A stretch of DNA of 64,000 bases, from assembly GCA_024235635.1 (NCBI GenBank), contig JACKMA010000001.1:248001-312000 (forward strand), read 5' to 3'. The notes beneath the pieces were generated by a model. It saw nothing but the letters and a program-made list of their open reading frames with translations. It did no database searches and was not told the origin of the DNA. Origin of the DNA: Zoogloeaceae bacterium (GTDB taxonomy: Bacteria > Pseudomonadota > Gammaproteobacteria > Burkholderiales > Rhodocyclaceae). Positions within the stretch are counted from its first letter, which is position 1; each line of letters opens with the position of its first letter. Below, piece after piece: positions 49,595-60,978 of this stretch. The translations under genes were made by a program, and so were the position numbers.

Positions 49595-52500
49595 TCAGCC
49601 CAGCCAGACCCGGGCATTGGCGAACAACCGCGCCCACGGCGAGTCTTCTCCGAGCCAGTCCGGCGCCCAGCTCATCTGGACGGTACGCGCGGTCCGCTCG
49701 GGGTGCGGCATCATAATCGTGAAGCGGCCATCCGCAGTGGTGAAGCCGGTCATGCCGTCGGGCGAGCCGTTGGGATTGAACGGATATCGCTCGGCCACGC
49801 GGCCGTCGTTCTCGATGTAGCGCAGGCATGGCGTGGCGGCCGATGGCTCGGCGCCGTTGGCGAACACCGCCCTCCCCTCGCCGTGGGACACCACGATCGG
49901 CATCCGGCTGCCCGCCATGCCCGCCAGCAGGATCGACGGGCTGGAGAGCACTTCGACCATTACGAAGCGCGCCTCGAACTGTTCGCTTCGGTTGCGGTGA
50001 AAGCGCGGCCAATGTCCAGCGCCCGGGATGATCGGCGCCAGGTGCGCCATCATCTGGCATCCGTTGCACACGCCCAGCGCGAACGTATCACTGCGGGCAA
50101 AGAAGCCGGCGAAGAGGTCGCGCATCCGGGGGTTGAACAGGATCGACTTTGCCCAACCCTGACCGGCGCCGAGGACATCGCCGTAGGAGAAGCCGCCGCA
50201 AGCCGCCAGGCCGTGGAAATCTGCCAGATCGGTGCGACCCGACTGCAGGTCGGTCATGTGCACATCGGTTGGCGCGAAGCCGGCGCGCGCGAAGGCAGCA
50301 GCCATCTCCGCCTGCGAATTCACCCCCTGTTCGCGCAGGATCGCAATTCGCGGGCGGGCACCGGTCGCAATCATCGGTGCCGCCACGTCCTGCTCGGCGT
50401 CGAAGCCGATGGCCACGCCGAGGCCCGGGTTGGCGGGGTCGGCCAGCGCCTCGAATTCCTCGTCGGCGCAGTCAACATCGTCGCGCAGACGGGCGATCCG
50501 ATGACTGGTCTCCGACCACAGGCGGAGCAGTTCGGCACGGGGCGCACTGAAGATCAACTTGGCGTTGCGCCACAACCGGATCTCGTCCTTGTCGTTGGGC
50601 TCGCCGATGAAGTGATAGGCCAGCCCCGCCTCGCGCAGCGGCGCCGTGATGCGCGCACGGTCGGCGCGGCGGATCTGGATCACCGCCCCCAGTTCTTCAG
50701 CGAACAGACCGCCGAAGATCCGGTCGTGGAAGCGCCCCTTGAGGGTGTCCGGTCGCTTGTCGAGGCCGTCGACGTCGTTCATGAACGGGTCGTAGCACAC
50801 CGTGTCGAGCATCACCGAAAGCCCACAGCGCGATGCGAAGGCCATCTCGCACAAGGTCGCAAACAGGCCACCGTCGCCCTTGTCGTGGTAGGCCAGCAGC
50901 AGTCCTTCGCCGCGATAGCGCTGGATCAGTTCGAAGAAGCGGGCCAGGTCCTTCGGATCCACGTCGGGCGCATGCTCGCCGGCCGAACCGTAGGCCTGGG
51001 CCAGCGCTGAACCGCCGAAGCGCTGACCGCCCTGACCGAGGTCGATCAGCAACAATTCGGTGGCTTCGTCGGGCGGGAAACGCAGTTGCGGCGTGAGCGT
51101 GCGCCGGACGTCGTCGACCGGCGCAAACGCGGTGACGATCAGCGACAGCGGCGCGATCACTTCGCGCGCCTCGCCGGCCGCCTCCCATGCGGTCTTCATC
51201 GACAGCGAGTCCTTGCCGACCGGAATCGACAGGCCGGCATCACGGCAAAATGCCGACACCGCCTCGACCGTGTCGAACAGCTTTGCATCCTCGCCACGAT
51301 GACCGGCCGCCGCCATCCAGTTGGCCGACAGCTTGACTGCGCCGAGTCCGGCAACGTCGGCAGCAGCGATGTTGGTGATCGCTTCGCCGATCGCGATACG
51401 GCCGGACGCGGGCGCATCGACGCAGGCCAGCGTGGTGCGCTCGCCCATCGCGAAGGCCTCGCCGCGATAGCCGTGAAAGCTCATCGTGGTCACTGCCACG
51501 TCGGCCACCGGCATCTGCCATGGGCCGACCATCTGGTCGCGGGCGGTCATGCCGCCGACGCTGCGATCGCCGATTGTGATCAGGAAGTTCTTGGACGCCA
51601 CCGACGGCATCGTCAGCACCCGCCGGCAGGCCTCGTCGAGTTCGAGATCGGTGACATCGAACGGCGGCAGATGGGTCGCCCGGCGCGACACGTTTCGGGT
51701 CATCTTCGGCGGCTTGCCGAGCAACACCGACATTGCCATGTCCACCGGCCGATTGTCGAAATGACGGTCGGTGACCAGCAAGCGGCCATCGTCGGTCGCT
51801 TCGCCAAGCACGGCATAGGGGCAGCGCTCGCGCGCGCAGATGCGCTCGAACAGGTCCAGGCTGGTGGGCGCGATCGCGAGCACGTAGCGCTCCTGCGACT
51901 CGTTGCTCCAGATCTCTCGCGGACTCATGCCGGGCTCTTCGATCTCGACCTCGCGCAACTCGAAGCGCGCGCCGAGGCCGGCCGAATCGGCCAGTTCCGG
52001 CATCGCGTTCGACAGACCGCCGGCACCGACGTCGTGAATCGACAGGATCGGGTTGTTCTCGCCACGTTGCCAGCAGGCGTCGATCACCTGTTGGCAGCGG
52101 CGCTGGATCTCCGGGTTGCCGCGCTGCACCGAGGCAAAGTCGAGATCGGCCGTGTTGGTGCCGGTCGACATCGACGAGGCTGCCCCCCCTCCCAGACCGA
52201 TCAGCATGCCCGGACCACCGAGCTGGATCAGCAGCGTGCCCGGCGCGAACGCCTTCTTCATGCTCTGATCCGCCCGAATGTTGCCAACGCCGCCGGCGAT
52301 CATGATGGGCTTGTGGTAGCCGCGCACCTCACCCATCACCGTCTGTTCGAAGCTGCGGAAGTAGCCGGCCAGGTTCGGCCGCCCGAATTCATTGTTGAAC
52401 GCGGCCGCTCCGATCGGACCCTCGATCATGATCTGCAGCGGCGAGGCGATCCGCTCCGGGCGCCCGTAGGGCTTTTCCCACGGGCGCTCGAAGCCGGGAA

Positions 52501-53530
52501 TGTTCAGGTTCGAGACTGAAAAGCCGGCCAGCCCGGCCTTCGGGCGCGAACCGCGGCCGGTGGCACCTTCGTCGCGGATCTCACCACCGGCGCCGGTGGC
52601 CGCGCCCGGGAACGGCGAAATCGCCGTCGGATGGTTGTGGGTCTCGACCTTTGCCAGGACGTGGGTGAAGTCCTCGCGAAACCGCCATTCGCCCGACGCG
52701 TCCGGATAGAAGGCATCGACCACCGCACCTTCGATCACCGACGCATTGTCGGAATAGGCAACCACGGTGCCCGCGGGGTGGGCCTGGTGGGTCTCGCGGA
52801 TCATGCCGAACAGGGTCTTGTCGCGTGGGCCGGCGTCGATCACCCAGTCGGCATTGAAGATCTTGTGTCGGCAATGCTCGGAGTTGGCCTGGGCGAACAT
52901 CATCAGTTCGACGTCGGTCGGGTCGCGTCCGCTGGCCGCAAAGTGCTCGGCCAGATAGTCGATTTCGTCGTCCGACAGGGCGAGGCCGAGCGAGGCGTTG
53001 GCAGCGGCCAGTGCAACGCGCCCACCTGCGGCCAGGTCGACGGTTTCGAGCGGCTGCGGCGCATAGTGATGGAACAAGGCGGCGGCGTCTTCGAGCGCAT
53101 CGAGCACCGACTCGGTCATGCGGTCGTGCAGCAACGCGGCGACGGCGCCACGCCGCCCGGCGTCGAGGCGGGCACGCGAAACGAGATGGTAGGCAATCCC
53201 GCGCTCGACTCGGACGACCTGCTCGAAACCACACTGATGGACGATGTCGGTGGCCTTGGACGACCACGGCGAGATCGTTCCGAGTCGCGGCGTCACCAAC
53301 AGCAAGGTCCCGGTCGGCGCCTCGTCATGGGCCGGATGCGCGTCGAGCAGGTCCTTCAGCCGCGACATCGCCTCGCCGTCGATGTCCCCCTCCCGGGTCT
53401 CCACGAAATAGACGAATTCGGCTTCACACGAGCGCAGGCCGGGCAGTGCCGCCAGCAATTCCTTGGAAAGACGGGATAGGCGCGGCGCGGACAGGGCCGG
53501 CGCACCACGCAGGGTCAGGATCTGGGACAT
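49595..53530 (-). CDS. purL: Phosphoribosylformylglycinamidine synthase PurL (large form)
   Basis: About 1311 residues, in the usual range for the single-chain proteobacterial form. N-terminal domain, two PurM-like halves (EVETHNHPTAISPFPGAATG-type core; SIHDVGAGGLSNAMPEL; VGKDSLSMK) and a C-terminal class I glutaminase with nucleophile Cys in ALGVCNGCQMM. It makes FGAM from FGAR, glutamine and ATP in purine synthesis. The start at 53530 (MSQILTLRGAPALS) fits family alignments; an in-frame ATG at 53563 lacks support. Confidence 0.96.
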   Translation of the reverse strand: MSQILTLRGAPALSAPRLSRLSKELLAALPGLRSCEAEFVYFVETREGDIDGEAMSRLKDLLDAHPAHDEAPTGTLLLVTPRLGTISPWSSKATDIVHQCGFEQVVRVERGIAYHLVSRARLDAGRRGAVAALLHDRMTESVLDALEDAAALFHHYAPQPLETVDLAAGGRVALAAANASLGLALSDDEIDYLAEHFAASGRDPTDVELMMFAQANSEHCRHKIFNADWVIDAGPRDKTLFGMIRETHQAHPAGTVVAYSDNASVIEGAVVDAFYPDASGEWRFREDFTHVLAKVETHNHPTAISPFPGAATGAGGEIRDEGATGRGSRPKAGLAGFSVSNLNIPGFERPWEKPYGRPERIASPLQIMIEGPIGAAAFNNEFGRPNLAGYFRSFEQTVMGEVRGYHKPIMIAGGVGNIRADQSMKKAFAPGTLLIQLGGPGMLIGLGGGAASSMSTGTNTADLDFASVQRGNPEIQRRCQQVIDACWQRGENNPILSIHDVGAGGLSNAMPELADSAGLGARFELREVEIEEPGMSPREIWSNESQERYVLAIAPTSLDLFERICARERCPYAVLGEATDDGRLLVTDRHFDNRPVDMAMSVLLGKPPKMTRNVSRRATHLPPFDVTDLELDEACRRVLTMPSVASKNFLITIGDRSVGGMTARDQMVGPWQMPVADVAVTTMSFHGYRGEAFAMGERTTLACVDAPASGRIAIGEAITNIAAADVAGLGAVKLSANWMAAAGHRGEDAKLFDTVEAVSAFCRDAGLSIPVGKDSLSMKTAWEAAGEAREVIAPLSLIVTAFAPVDDVRRTLTPQLRFPPDEATELLLIDLGQGGQRFGGSALAQAYGSAGEHAPDVDPKDLARFFELIQRYRGEGLLLAYHDKGDGGLFATLCEMAFASRCGLSVMLDTVCYDPFMNDVDGLDKRPDTLKGRFHDRIFGGLFAEELGAVIQIRRADRARITAPLREAGLAYHFIGEPNDKDEIRLWRNAKLIFSAPRAELLRLWSETSHRIARLRDDVDCADEEFEALADPANPGLGVAIGFDAEQDVAAPMIATGARPRIAILREQGVNSQAEMAAAFARAGFAPTDVHMTDLQSGRTDLADFHGLAACGGFSYGDVLGAGQGWAKSILFNPRMRDLFAGFFARSDTFALGVCNGCQMMAHLAPIIPGAGHWPRFHRNRSEQFEARFVMVEVLSSPSILLAGMAGSRMPIVVSHGEGRAVFANGAEPSAATPCLRYIENDGRVAERYPFNPNGSPDGMTGFTTADGRFTIMMPHPERTARTVQMSWAPDWLGEDSPWARLFANARVWLG

Positions 53531-53759
53531 GGACGGTGTCGGGACTCGGAGCGGAACGTGCATTTCCGCGGGTGGAACGGGACGCGCGGATTATACCCGA
53601 GCGGCACCGCGCCGCCGGCCGGCGAGGGCCCCGCCGGGCGCCCTGCCGCGGGCTGGCGACGAGACCATGGGATACAATCCAGCGTCCTCGATTTCAGCGA
53701 ACGTCCGTGTTGCCCATAAGCTTCCGAGATGCCGCCCGAGCCTTGCCGGCGAGCCTGCC

Positions 53760-54679
53760 GTGCGATCGCTGAAACGGCTGCTGGCACTGCTGCTGAGTCT
53801 GGCCTTGCTGGCCTGGCTGGCGAGCGACGGACGCTGGCGCGCCCTCGGCGACAGCCTCGGGCGCTTCAGCCCCGGCCTGATCGGGCTCGCGCTGGCGGGC
53901 TTCGCGCTGAGCTACGCGCTTCGTGCCTTGCGGGTCAGCGACGAGTTCCGCAGCGACACCGGCGGCCGCTACCTGGCCTGCCTGCGCATCGTCCTGGTGC
54001 ATAACGCGATGGTCAACGTGGTGCCGTTCCGCGGTGGCGAGGCAGCTTTTCCCTTGCTGCTGCGCCAGCATTTCGGGACCCCGCTGCCGCGCGCGATCGC
54101 CTCCCTGTTCTGGTTCCGGCTGCAGGATGCGTTCGTCGTCGCGGCCCTGGCCGCGGCGGTCTGGCCAGGGCTTCCGGTGGCGTGGCGCGTGGCCGGCATC
54201 GTGCTGCTGGTCGGGCTCGCGCTTTGGCTGCCGCGCTGGGCCCGGGCCCCGCATCACTGGCACCAGGGATCGGCGCTCGCCGCCCGCCTGGGCCGCCTGC
54301 GCGACGCATTCGCCGATTCGACGAGACACGCGCGACTGGGTTGGCTCTGGACGGTCGCCAACTGGTCGGTCAAGCTGTCGACCCAGGCCTACGTGCTGGC
54401 GCAGTTGCTGCCCGCCGGGCTGGCGACCGGTGCCGCCGGCGCCCTCGGCGCCGAGCTCGCTGCCATCCTGCCGGTCCAGGGCGTGGCCGGCTTCGGTACC
54501 TACGAGGCCGGTGCCGCGGCGGCGATGCTGCCATCCGGCATCGCGCTCGAGCAGGGCCTCCAGGCAGCTTTGGCACTGCATCTGTTCGTCATTGCCAGTG
54601 CGGTGCTGGCCGGCGCGCTGGCCTGGATGGCCGGGCTGGCCCGCCCCGCAACCGACCCCAACCGGACTTCGAAGACACC

Positions 54680-54683
<4 letters not shown>
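53760..54683 (+). CDS. Flippase-like integral membrane protein (UPF0104 / LPG synthase TM type)
   Basis: About 307 residues from GTG 53760 (VRSLKRLLALLLSLALLAWLA), with about seven to eight hydrophobic helices and the conserved segment NAMVNVVPFRGGEAAFPLLL and PVQGVAGFGTYEAG. This is the transmembrane part of lysyl-phosphatidylglycerol synthase and is often annotated flippase-like. It may move lipid-linked sugars. The start is uncertain; an ATG at 53667 would add 31 residues. The stop overlaps the glycosyltransferase ATG (ATGA). First gene of a four-gene coupled operon. Confidence 0.8.
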
Positions 54684-55731
<1,048 letters not shown>

Positions 55732-55735
<4 letters not shown>

Positions 55736-57285
55736 TCCCCGTCTCCGCCCGCGATCCACGGAAGGACTGGTTCCGGATCCTGGTATTTCTGCTGCCGCCA
55801 ACGATGTTCCTGCTGTGTCTCGGCGCGGCCCCTCTTTTCGACGTGGACGAAGGTGCCTTTTCTGAAGCCACCCGCGAGATGTTCGAGCGCGGCGACTTCC
55901 TGTCCACCTACCTCAACGGCGAACACCGCTTCGACAAGCCGATCCTGATCTACTGGCTGCAAGCCCTCGCCTACCTTGCGCTCGGTCCCAGCGAATGGGC
56001 GTTCCGGCTGCCATCGGCGCTGGCGGCAATGACCTGGTGCTATGCGACCTGGCACTTCGCCCGCCAGCGATTCGGCGCAGATGCCGCGCTCGCGGCGCTG
56101 GCGATCGCGTCGACCTCGCTCGGGCCGATGATCATCGGCCGGGCCGCCACCGCCGACGCGCTGTTGAACCTGTTGCTGGCGCTGACCCTGTTCGACGCGT
56201 GGCGACACCTCGAGTCCGGCCGCCGCGCGCCCTTGCTGCGCAGCTACATGTGGATGGGCCTCGGCGCGCTCACCAAGGGTCCGATCGCGTTGCTGATCCC
56301 GGCCGCGGTGACCCTGCTCTACTGCGCTTCGCGAGCGCAGTGGCGGCGCTGGCTGAAGTCCGTGACCGATCCGCTCGGCTGGCTCGTGTTCCTGCTGCTG
56401 GTGGCACCCTGGTACGCGGCTGCATTGAACATCCATGGCCAGCTGTTCATCGACGGCTTCATCCTTCGTCACAACGTCGAGCGATTCTCCGGCACCCTCG
56501 AAGGCCATGGTGGCGGCATCGCCTACTATTTGTTCACGGTGCCCCTGCTGCTGTTGCCCTGGACCGGGCCATTGTTCGCGGCGATCCGTGGCTTTCGCGC
56601 CGACCTGGCCGTCGGCGTGCGCCGACTGCTGTGGTGCTGGGCCGCCTTCGTCATCGCTTTCTTCAGCCTCTCGGGTACCAAGCTCCCGCACTACGTGCTG
56701 TATGGTTGCACGCCGCTGTTCCTGCTGATCGCGGCCCACCGCGACGATCTGAAGCGGGCCTGGGCGCACTGGCTGCCGCCGGCCTTCCTGCTGACGGTCT
56801 ATGCCATGCTGCCGTGGATCCTCGCGGCCCTGGCAGCGAGTCAGGCCGGCGACGCCTACAGCCGCGCCCAACTCGGACGCGCACTGGTCGAAACCACGCC
56901 GTTCTACGTCCTCGCCACCTTCGGCGGCATCGCCTGCTGGCTGGCGGTGGTTCACTACTGGCGCGCGCCGATCTGGCGCACATTGGTCGGCGCTGGTGTC
57001 TTGCAGGGCCTGCTGCTGGTGGTGTTCGTGGTACCCCTGGCCGGCGAACTGGCGCAGGGACCGGTCAAGCGCACCGCGCTGGCGATGCGCGAGACCGGCG
57101 AGCCGGTGACCCTGCTGAGCTATACCGCGCCAAGCTTCAGCGTCTATCGCCAGGCAGTGACGCCGCGCCGCCAACCGGAACCCGGCGGCCTCGCCGTCAC
57201 CCGCATCGACCGCGTGCCCGAGGACGGTTACGACACCCTTGGCGTCGAGGGCGGTGTCGTCACGCTGCGGCGACACTCGCCATGA
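55732..57285 (+). CDS. ArnT-like GT39/GT83 family glycosyltransferase
   Basis: The product is 517 residues with about 11-12 transmembrane helices. The first periplasmic loop has the catalytic acidic motif FDVDEGAFSEATREM, followed by HRFDKPILIYWLQ and the family's GALTKGP. Members transfer a sugar from a polyprenyl-phosphate donor to lipid A, glycoprotein or another acceptor in the periplasm. The donor probably comes from the preceding GT2 enzyme. Overlaps both neighbours by ATGA. Confidence 0.88.
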
Positions 57286-58760
57286 TTGGCGAACGACCGG
57301 CGCTGGCGCTGGCCACGATCGCGGTCCTGCTGACCGCCTACCGGATGTGGGTGATCCAGCATCTGGGCATCGACCTGTACGTCGACGAGGCCTACTACTG
57401 GGGTTGGTCGAAGGCGCTCGACTGGGGGTACTTCTCCAAGCCACCGGTGATCGCCGCAATGATCGCGGCCAGCACCGCGCTGTTCGGCGACGGCCTGCTG
57501 GCGATCAAGCTGCCATCGCTGCTGAGCTATCCGCTGGCGGCACTGGTCATCTGCCGCCTCGGCTCGCTGATGTTCGACGATCGCGTCGGATTCTGGTCCG
57601 GTCTCGCATTCCTGACCATGCCGCTGGTCGGTGCACTCGGCCTGTTCGTATCCACGGATGCGCCGCTTCTGCTGTTCTGGTCGCTGGGCATGCTCGCGCT
57701 ATGGCATGCGTTACACGAAGACGGCGGCTGGCGGCACTGGCTGTTTCTCGGCGTCGCAGTCGGCCTCGGCCTGCTGACCAAGTACACGATGGCGGCCTTC
57801 CTGCCGTCGGCACTGCTGGTGATGCTGGCCGGTGGCAGCGGACGGCATGCGCTCGCCGGTCCACGGCCCTGGGTCGCCCTGCTGATCGCGGCATTGGTAT
57901 TTGCACCAAATCTTTGGTGGAACTGGAGCAACGATTTCCCGACCTTCCGCCACACCGCGGACATCACCCAGCTCGATGCCGAGCCGGGCGACCGAAGCAA
58001 CCTCGGCGAATTCCTGGCCGGGCAGTGGCTGTCGATGGGTCCGCTGCTGTTTCTGTGCATGCTTTGGGCGATCGCACGCACCGTCATGCGCGTGCGCGAT
58101 CCGGTTTGGCGGATGCTGCTGGGCATGAGCCTGCCATTGCTGGCGCTGGTCAGCGTCCAGGCATTGCGTGGCGGTGCCAACAGCAACTGGGCGGCACCGG
58201 CCTTCGTCGCCGGCATCGTGCTCACCGTGGGCTGGCTTGGCGATGGGCAACGATGGCGCACGGTGGCGCTCGCGGTCGTGGTCAATCTGCTGCTGGTGAG
58301 CGCGGTCTACCACTGGCCTGATCTCGCCCGCGCGACCGATATCGAGATCACCCGCGGCAAGGATCCGTACAAGCGCGCACGAGGCTGGCACGAACTGGCG
58401 CAGGCGGTGGCGCCGGCGCTGGCGGCCCATCCCGACGCGATCCTGGTGGCGCCCGACCGCGATCTGCTGGCCCACCTGATCTATTTCCTCGATCCCAGGG
58501 AATATGCCAGCTGGAACCCGCAGGGACGGGTCATCGACCACTACCAGCTGACCACCGATCTCTCTGCCGCGAAAGGCCGCGACCTGCTCTTCGTCAGCCG
58601 CGATCCGCTCGACCAGTCGGTACTCGACCGCTTCGATGCGGCCGAGGATCTGGGCGAACGCATCGTGCCGATCCACCGCGACTTCGAGCGCCGCGTGCAT
58701 CTGACCCTGCTGCGGGGATTTCGCGGCTACGCCGCGACGGCGATCAACGCGCCTGGCTGA
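57282..58760 (+). CDS. Second GT39/ArnT-like glycosyltransferase
   Basis: The product is 492 residues with about 11 transmembrane helices. Acidic motif DLYVDEAYYWGWSKALDWGYFSKPP, then STDAPLLLFWSLGMLA and GLGLLTKYTMA are typical of GT39-type polyprenyl-phosphate-dependent transferases. The C-terminal ~170 residues form a soluble periplasmic part. It is the last gene of the operon; its last 17 bp overlap the convergent qmcA gene. Acceptor unknown; a second transferase suggests two sugars or two acceptors. Confidence 0.87.
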   Translation: MIGERPALALATIAVLLTAYRMWVIQHLGIDLYVDEAYYWGWSKALDWGYFSKPPVIAAMIAASTALFGDGLLAIKLPSLLSYPLAALVICRLGSLMFDDRVGFWSGLAFLTMPLVGALGLFVSTDAPLLLFWSLGMLALWHALHEDGGWRHWLFLGVAVGLGLLTKYTMAAFLPSALLVMLAGGSGRHALAGPRPWVALLIAALVFAPNLWWNWSNDFPTFRHTADITQLDAEPGDRSNLGEFLAGQWLSMGPLLFLCMLWAIARTVMRVRDPVWRMLLGMSLPLLALVSVQALRGGANSNWAAPAFVAGIVLTVGWLGDGQRWRTVALAVVVNLLLVSAVYHWPDLARATDIEITRGKDPYKRARGWHELAQAVAPALAAHPDAILVAPDRDLLAHLIYFLDPREYASWNPQGRVIDHYQLTTDLSAAKGRDLLFVSRDPLDQSVLDRFDAAEDLGERIVPIHRDFERRVHLTLLRGFRGYAATAINAPG

Positions 58761-59598
58761 ACAGCCCCTTCAGGGCCTCGCGAATGTCGCCGGGCAACAC
58801 GACCAGCTTGGCATTGTCGGACGCGCCCAGCGTCTGCAGCGCCTGTACGTAGCGCTCGCCGAGCATGTAGTAGACCGGTGCCGTCTCACTGCCGATTGCC
58901 TTGGAGACCCGGCGGATCGCTTCCGCCGACGCTTCGGCGAGCATGACCTGCGCATTGGCGTCGCGCTTGGCGGCCTCCAGACGCGCGTCGGCCTCCAGGA
59001 TCGCCGACTGCTTCTGGCCTTCTGCGCGGGTCACCATTGCCTTGCGCTCGCGCTCGGCGGCGGCCTGCATTTCCATCGCCTTCTGCATCGACTGGGACGG
59101 ATTGATATCCTGGATCTCCACCGACTTGACCGTCAGCCCCCAGTCCACCGCCTCGTCGGCAATGCTCTCGCGCAGCCGTGCCTTGATCTTGTCGCGCGAC
59201 GACAGGGCTTCATCCAATTCCATTTCACCGATGATCGAGCGCAAGGTCGTCATGATCAGGTTGCGGATCGCCTCGGCGAAATCGGTGACGCCGTAGACCG
59301 CCTTGACCGGATCGGTCACCTTGACGAAGGCAACTGCATTGGCCAGGATCACTGCGTTGTCGAGCGTGATCACCTCCTGTTCCTGGACATCGAGAATGAT
59401 GTCCTTGGTAATCAGCTTGTAGGCGACCTGATCGATGTACGGGATGATGATGTTGAGGCCGGGCTTGAGCGTGCTCTGGTACTTGCCGAGTCGTTCGACA
59501 ATCCACTCTTCGCCCTGCGGGATGATACGGACACCCTTGGCGATCGTGATCACCACGAACACCAGGATCGCAACGATCACGATCAGACCTTCGCTCAT
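58744..59598 (-). CDS. qmcA: QmcA-type stomatin/prohibitin-family membrane protein
   Basis: The product is 284 residues. One N-terminal transmembrane helix (about 4-22), then an SPFH/band-7 domain (RIIPQGEEWIVERLGKYQSTL; GLNIIIPYIDQVAYK; SVEIQDINPSQSMQKAM) and a coiled coil rich in Ala/Glu. Such proteins form membrane-associated rings and are partners of NfeD. The start MSEGLIVIVAILVF has GGGGGAG; its ATG overlaps the nfeD stop (ATGA). Convergent with the glycosyltransferase operon. Confidence 0.93.
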   Translation of the reverse strand: MSEGLIVIVAILVFVVITIAKGVRIIPQGEEWIVERLGKYQSTLKPGLNIIIPYIDQVAYKLITKDIILDVQEQEVITLDNAVILANAVAFVKVTDPVKAVYGVTDFAEAIRNLIMTTLRSIIGEMELDEALSSRDKIKARLRESIADEAVDWGLTVKSVEIQDINPSQSMQKAMEMQAAAERERKAMVTRAEGQKQSAILEADARLEAAKRDANAQVMLAEASAEAIRRVSKAIGSETAPVYYMLGERYVQALQTLGASDNAKLVVLPGDIREALKGLFSQAR

Positions 59599-60059
59599 GT
59601 CTCCCCCTTCGCGCTGCGCGCCACTTTGAGAATGCTGCCTTCGATTGCGACGACCCGAACGCGCTCGCCGGCTGCGATCGCCTCGTCGCCGATGCAGACC
59701 CATTCCTCGGCACCGAGCAGTGGCTTCTGGAAACGCACGCCGCCCCGCTGGAACGGCGCAACCTCACGTACCAACAGTCCCACCTCGCCGATCACCTCGC
59801 CTTCGGCCATGCCGATCCGGGTCTTGTGGCGATTGGTCCGGAACACCCGGAACCACGCGTAGACCATTGCCAGCGAAGCCAGGATCCAGATCGCGAGCTG
59901 CTCGGTGAGCGACAGGTCGCGCACCAGCAGCGTCACCAGGCCGACCAGCACCGCACCGGCGCCGAACCAGATCACGAAGAAGGACGGGATGGCGAGCTCG
60001 GCCAAGGCCAAGCCTACGGCGAGCACGATCCAGTGCCACCACAGCAGTTCGAATTCCAC
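59595..60059 (-). CDS. NfeD-family protein
   Basis: The product is 154 residues. Two or three transmembrane helices (about 8-25, 29-46 and 53-70) and a C-terminal OB-fold domain (GEVIGEVGLLVREVAPFQRGGVRF; GERVRVVAIEGSILKV). This is the short NfeD form without the serine-protease domain. It is coupled to qmcA by ATGA overlap, the usual pairing, and may stabilise or anchor the SPFH ring. Located 37 bp after bactofilin. Confidence 0.92.
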   Translation of the reverse strand: MEFELLWWHWIVLAVGLALAELAIPSFFVIWFGAGAVLVGLVTLLVRDLSLTEQLAIWILASLAMVYAWFRVFRTNRHKTRIGMAEGEVIGEVGLLVREVAPFQRGGVRFQKPLLGAEEWVCIGDEAIAAGERVRVVAIEGSILKVARSAKGET

Positions 60060-60096
60060 GACGGTCGGACGCGAGGCGTTTGCGAAGGCGGTCCGC

Positions 60097-60540
60097 CTAG
60101 CCGTGGCTGGTGTTGTTCAGTTCGACCACCTTGTCATCGGACTTGGGCTCGACCTTCCCGCTCGCCACCGCTTCTTCGGCGACGCAGGTCAGGGTTCCCG
60201 ACACCGACGCGCCGCAGTCCATCTGCAATTGCCGGTACTTGATGTCGCCGGTGATCCTGGCCTTCGGCTGCAGTTCGAGGAAATGCTCGACACTGACGTC
60301 ACCGACGATAACGCCGTTGATGACGGCGTCGTGGACGTGGACGTTGCCTTCGATGCGGCCGCGTTCGCTCAGCACCAGCAGGCCCTTGTGCCCGTCCTTG
60401 TTCGACAGGTTGCCGCACACCGAGCCATCCACCCGCAGTCCGTCGGAGAATGCGAGATCACCATTGATCTCGACGTTGTCGGCCACGAGGCTCGAGAGCT
60501 TGGTGATCTCGATCGAGTTCGTCTTCTTTCGGCGCAGCAT
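60097..60540 (-). CDS. Bactofilin
   Basis: The product is 147 residues. The bactofilin (CcmA/DUF583) beta-helix core is evident from short strand repeats: GDLAFSDGLRVDGSVCGNL, GRIEGNVHVHDAVINGVIVGDV and KARITGDIKYRQLQM. The short N-terminal basic end (MLRRKKTNSIEI) and charged C-terminal tail are typical. It polymerises without nucleotide and shapes cell-wall synthesis. It follows a coiled-coil membrane protein and an M23 peptidase in the same orientation. Ribosome site GGAGGAG. Confidence 0.93.
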   Translation of the reverse strand: MLRRKKTNSIEITKLSSLVADNVEINGDLAFSDGLRVDGSVCGNLSNKDGHKGLLVLSERGRIEGNVHVHDAVINGVIVGDVSVEHFLELQPKARITGDIKYRQLQMDCGASVSGTLTCVAEEAVASGKVEPKSDDKVVELNNTSHG

Positions 60541-60571
60541 GTCTCTCCTCCGTAGTCGTTCCCGGTGCTCG

Positions 60572-60970
60572 TCAAGGCTTCGATTTCTTGGCCTGCTTGA
60601 AAAAGCTCAATTCCTCGCTCACCTCTTTGAGCTGCGTGGTCAGCTCTTCGAGCTGTCGCTCGAGTTCGGCCCGCGTCGCCGCATCCATTTCGGTCTGCAG
60701 CCGGGCATCGGTCAGTTCCCCGCTCAAGCGCTCGGTCTCGTCGACCAGTTGTCGACGCAACTGGCGGTTCTCTGCCTCCAGTTGACTGACCCGCGACGCC
60801 GGTGCGAACTGCTCGCGCAACACCTGGTAGGCCGCATAGGCGGCAAGTACCACACAACAGACGGCGAGCAGCGTGGGCACGACGCGCGAACTGCCACCGC
60901 CACGCTCGACGGTGTAGGCAGTCGCGGTCAGTTCCCTGGTGTTCCGATTACCGCCGAACAAACCCGGCAT
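60572..60970 (-). CDS. Single-pass membrane protein with coiled coil
   Basis: About 132 residues from ATG 60970 (MPGLFGGNRNTREL). One transmembrane helix at about 31-50 (VVPTLLAVCCVVLAAYAAYQVL), then a coiled coil of about 75 residues (heptad-rich SQLEAENRQLRRQL; ELERQLEELTTQLKEV). No catalytic domain is seen. It lies between the M23 peptidase and bactofilin genes and may link the two in the membrane; this is inference. A TTG start at 60982 overlapping the M23 stop is possible. Confidence 0.72.
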   Translation of the reverse strand: MPGLFGGNRNTRELTATAYTVERGGGSSRVVPTLLAVCCVVLAAYAAYQVLREQFAPASRVSQLEAENRQLRRQLVDETERLSGELTDARLQTEMDAATRAELERQLEELTTQLKEVSEELSFFKQAKKSKP

Positions 60971-60978
60971 GCGCGCTC

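Noticed and set aside
53640..53690. TACAAT at about 53673 as a -10 element for the glycosyltransferase operon
   Set aside because: No -35 at suitable distance; a chance match cannot be excluded.
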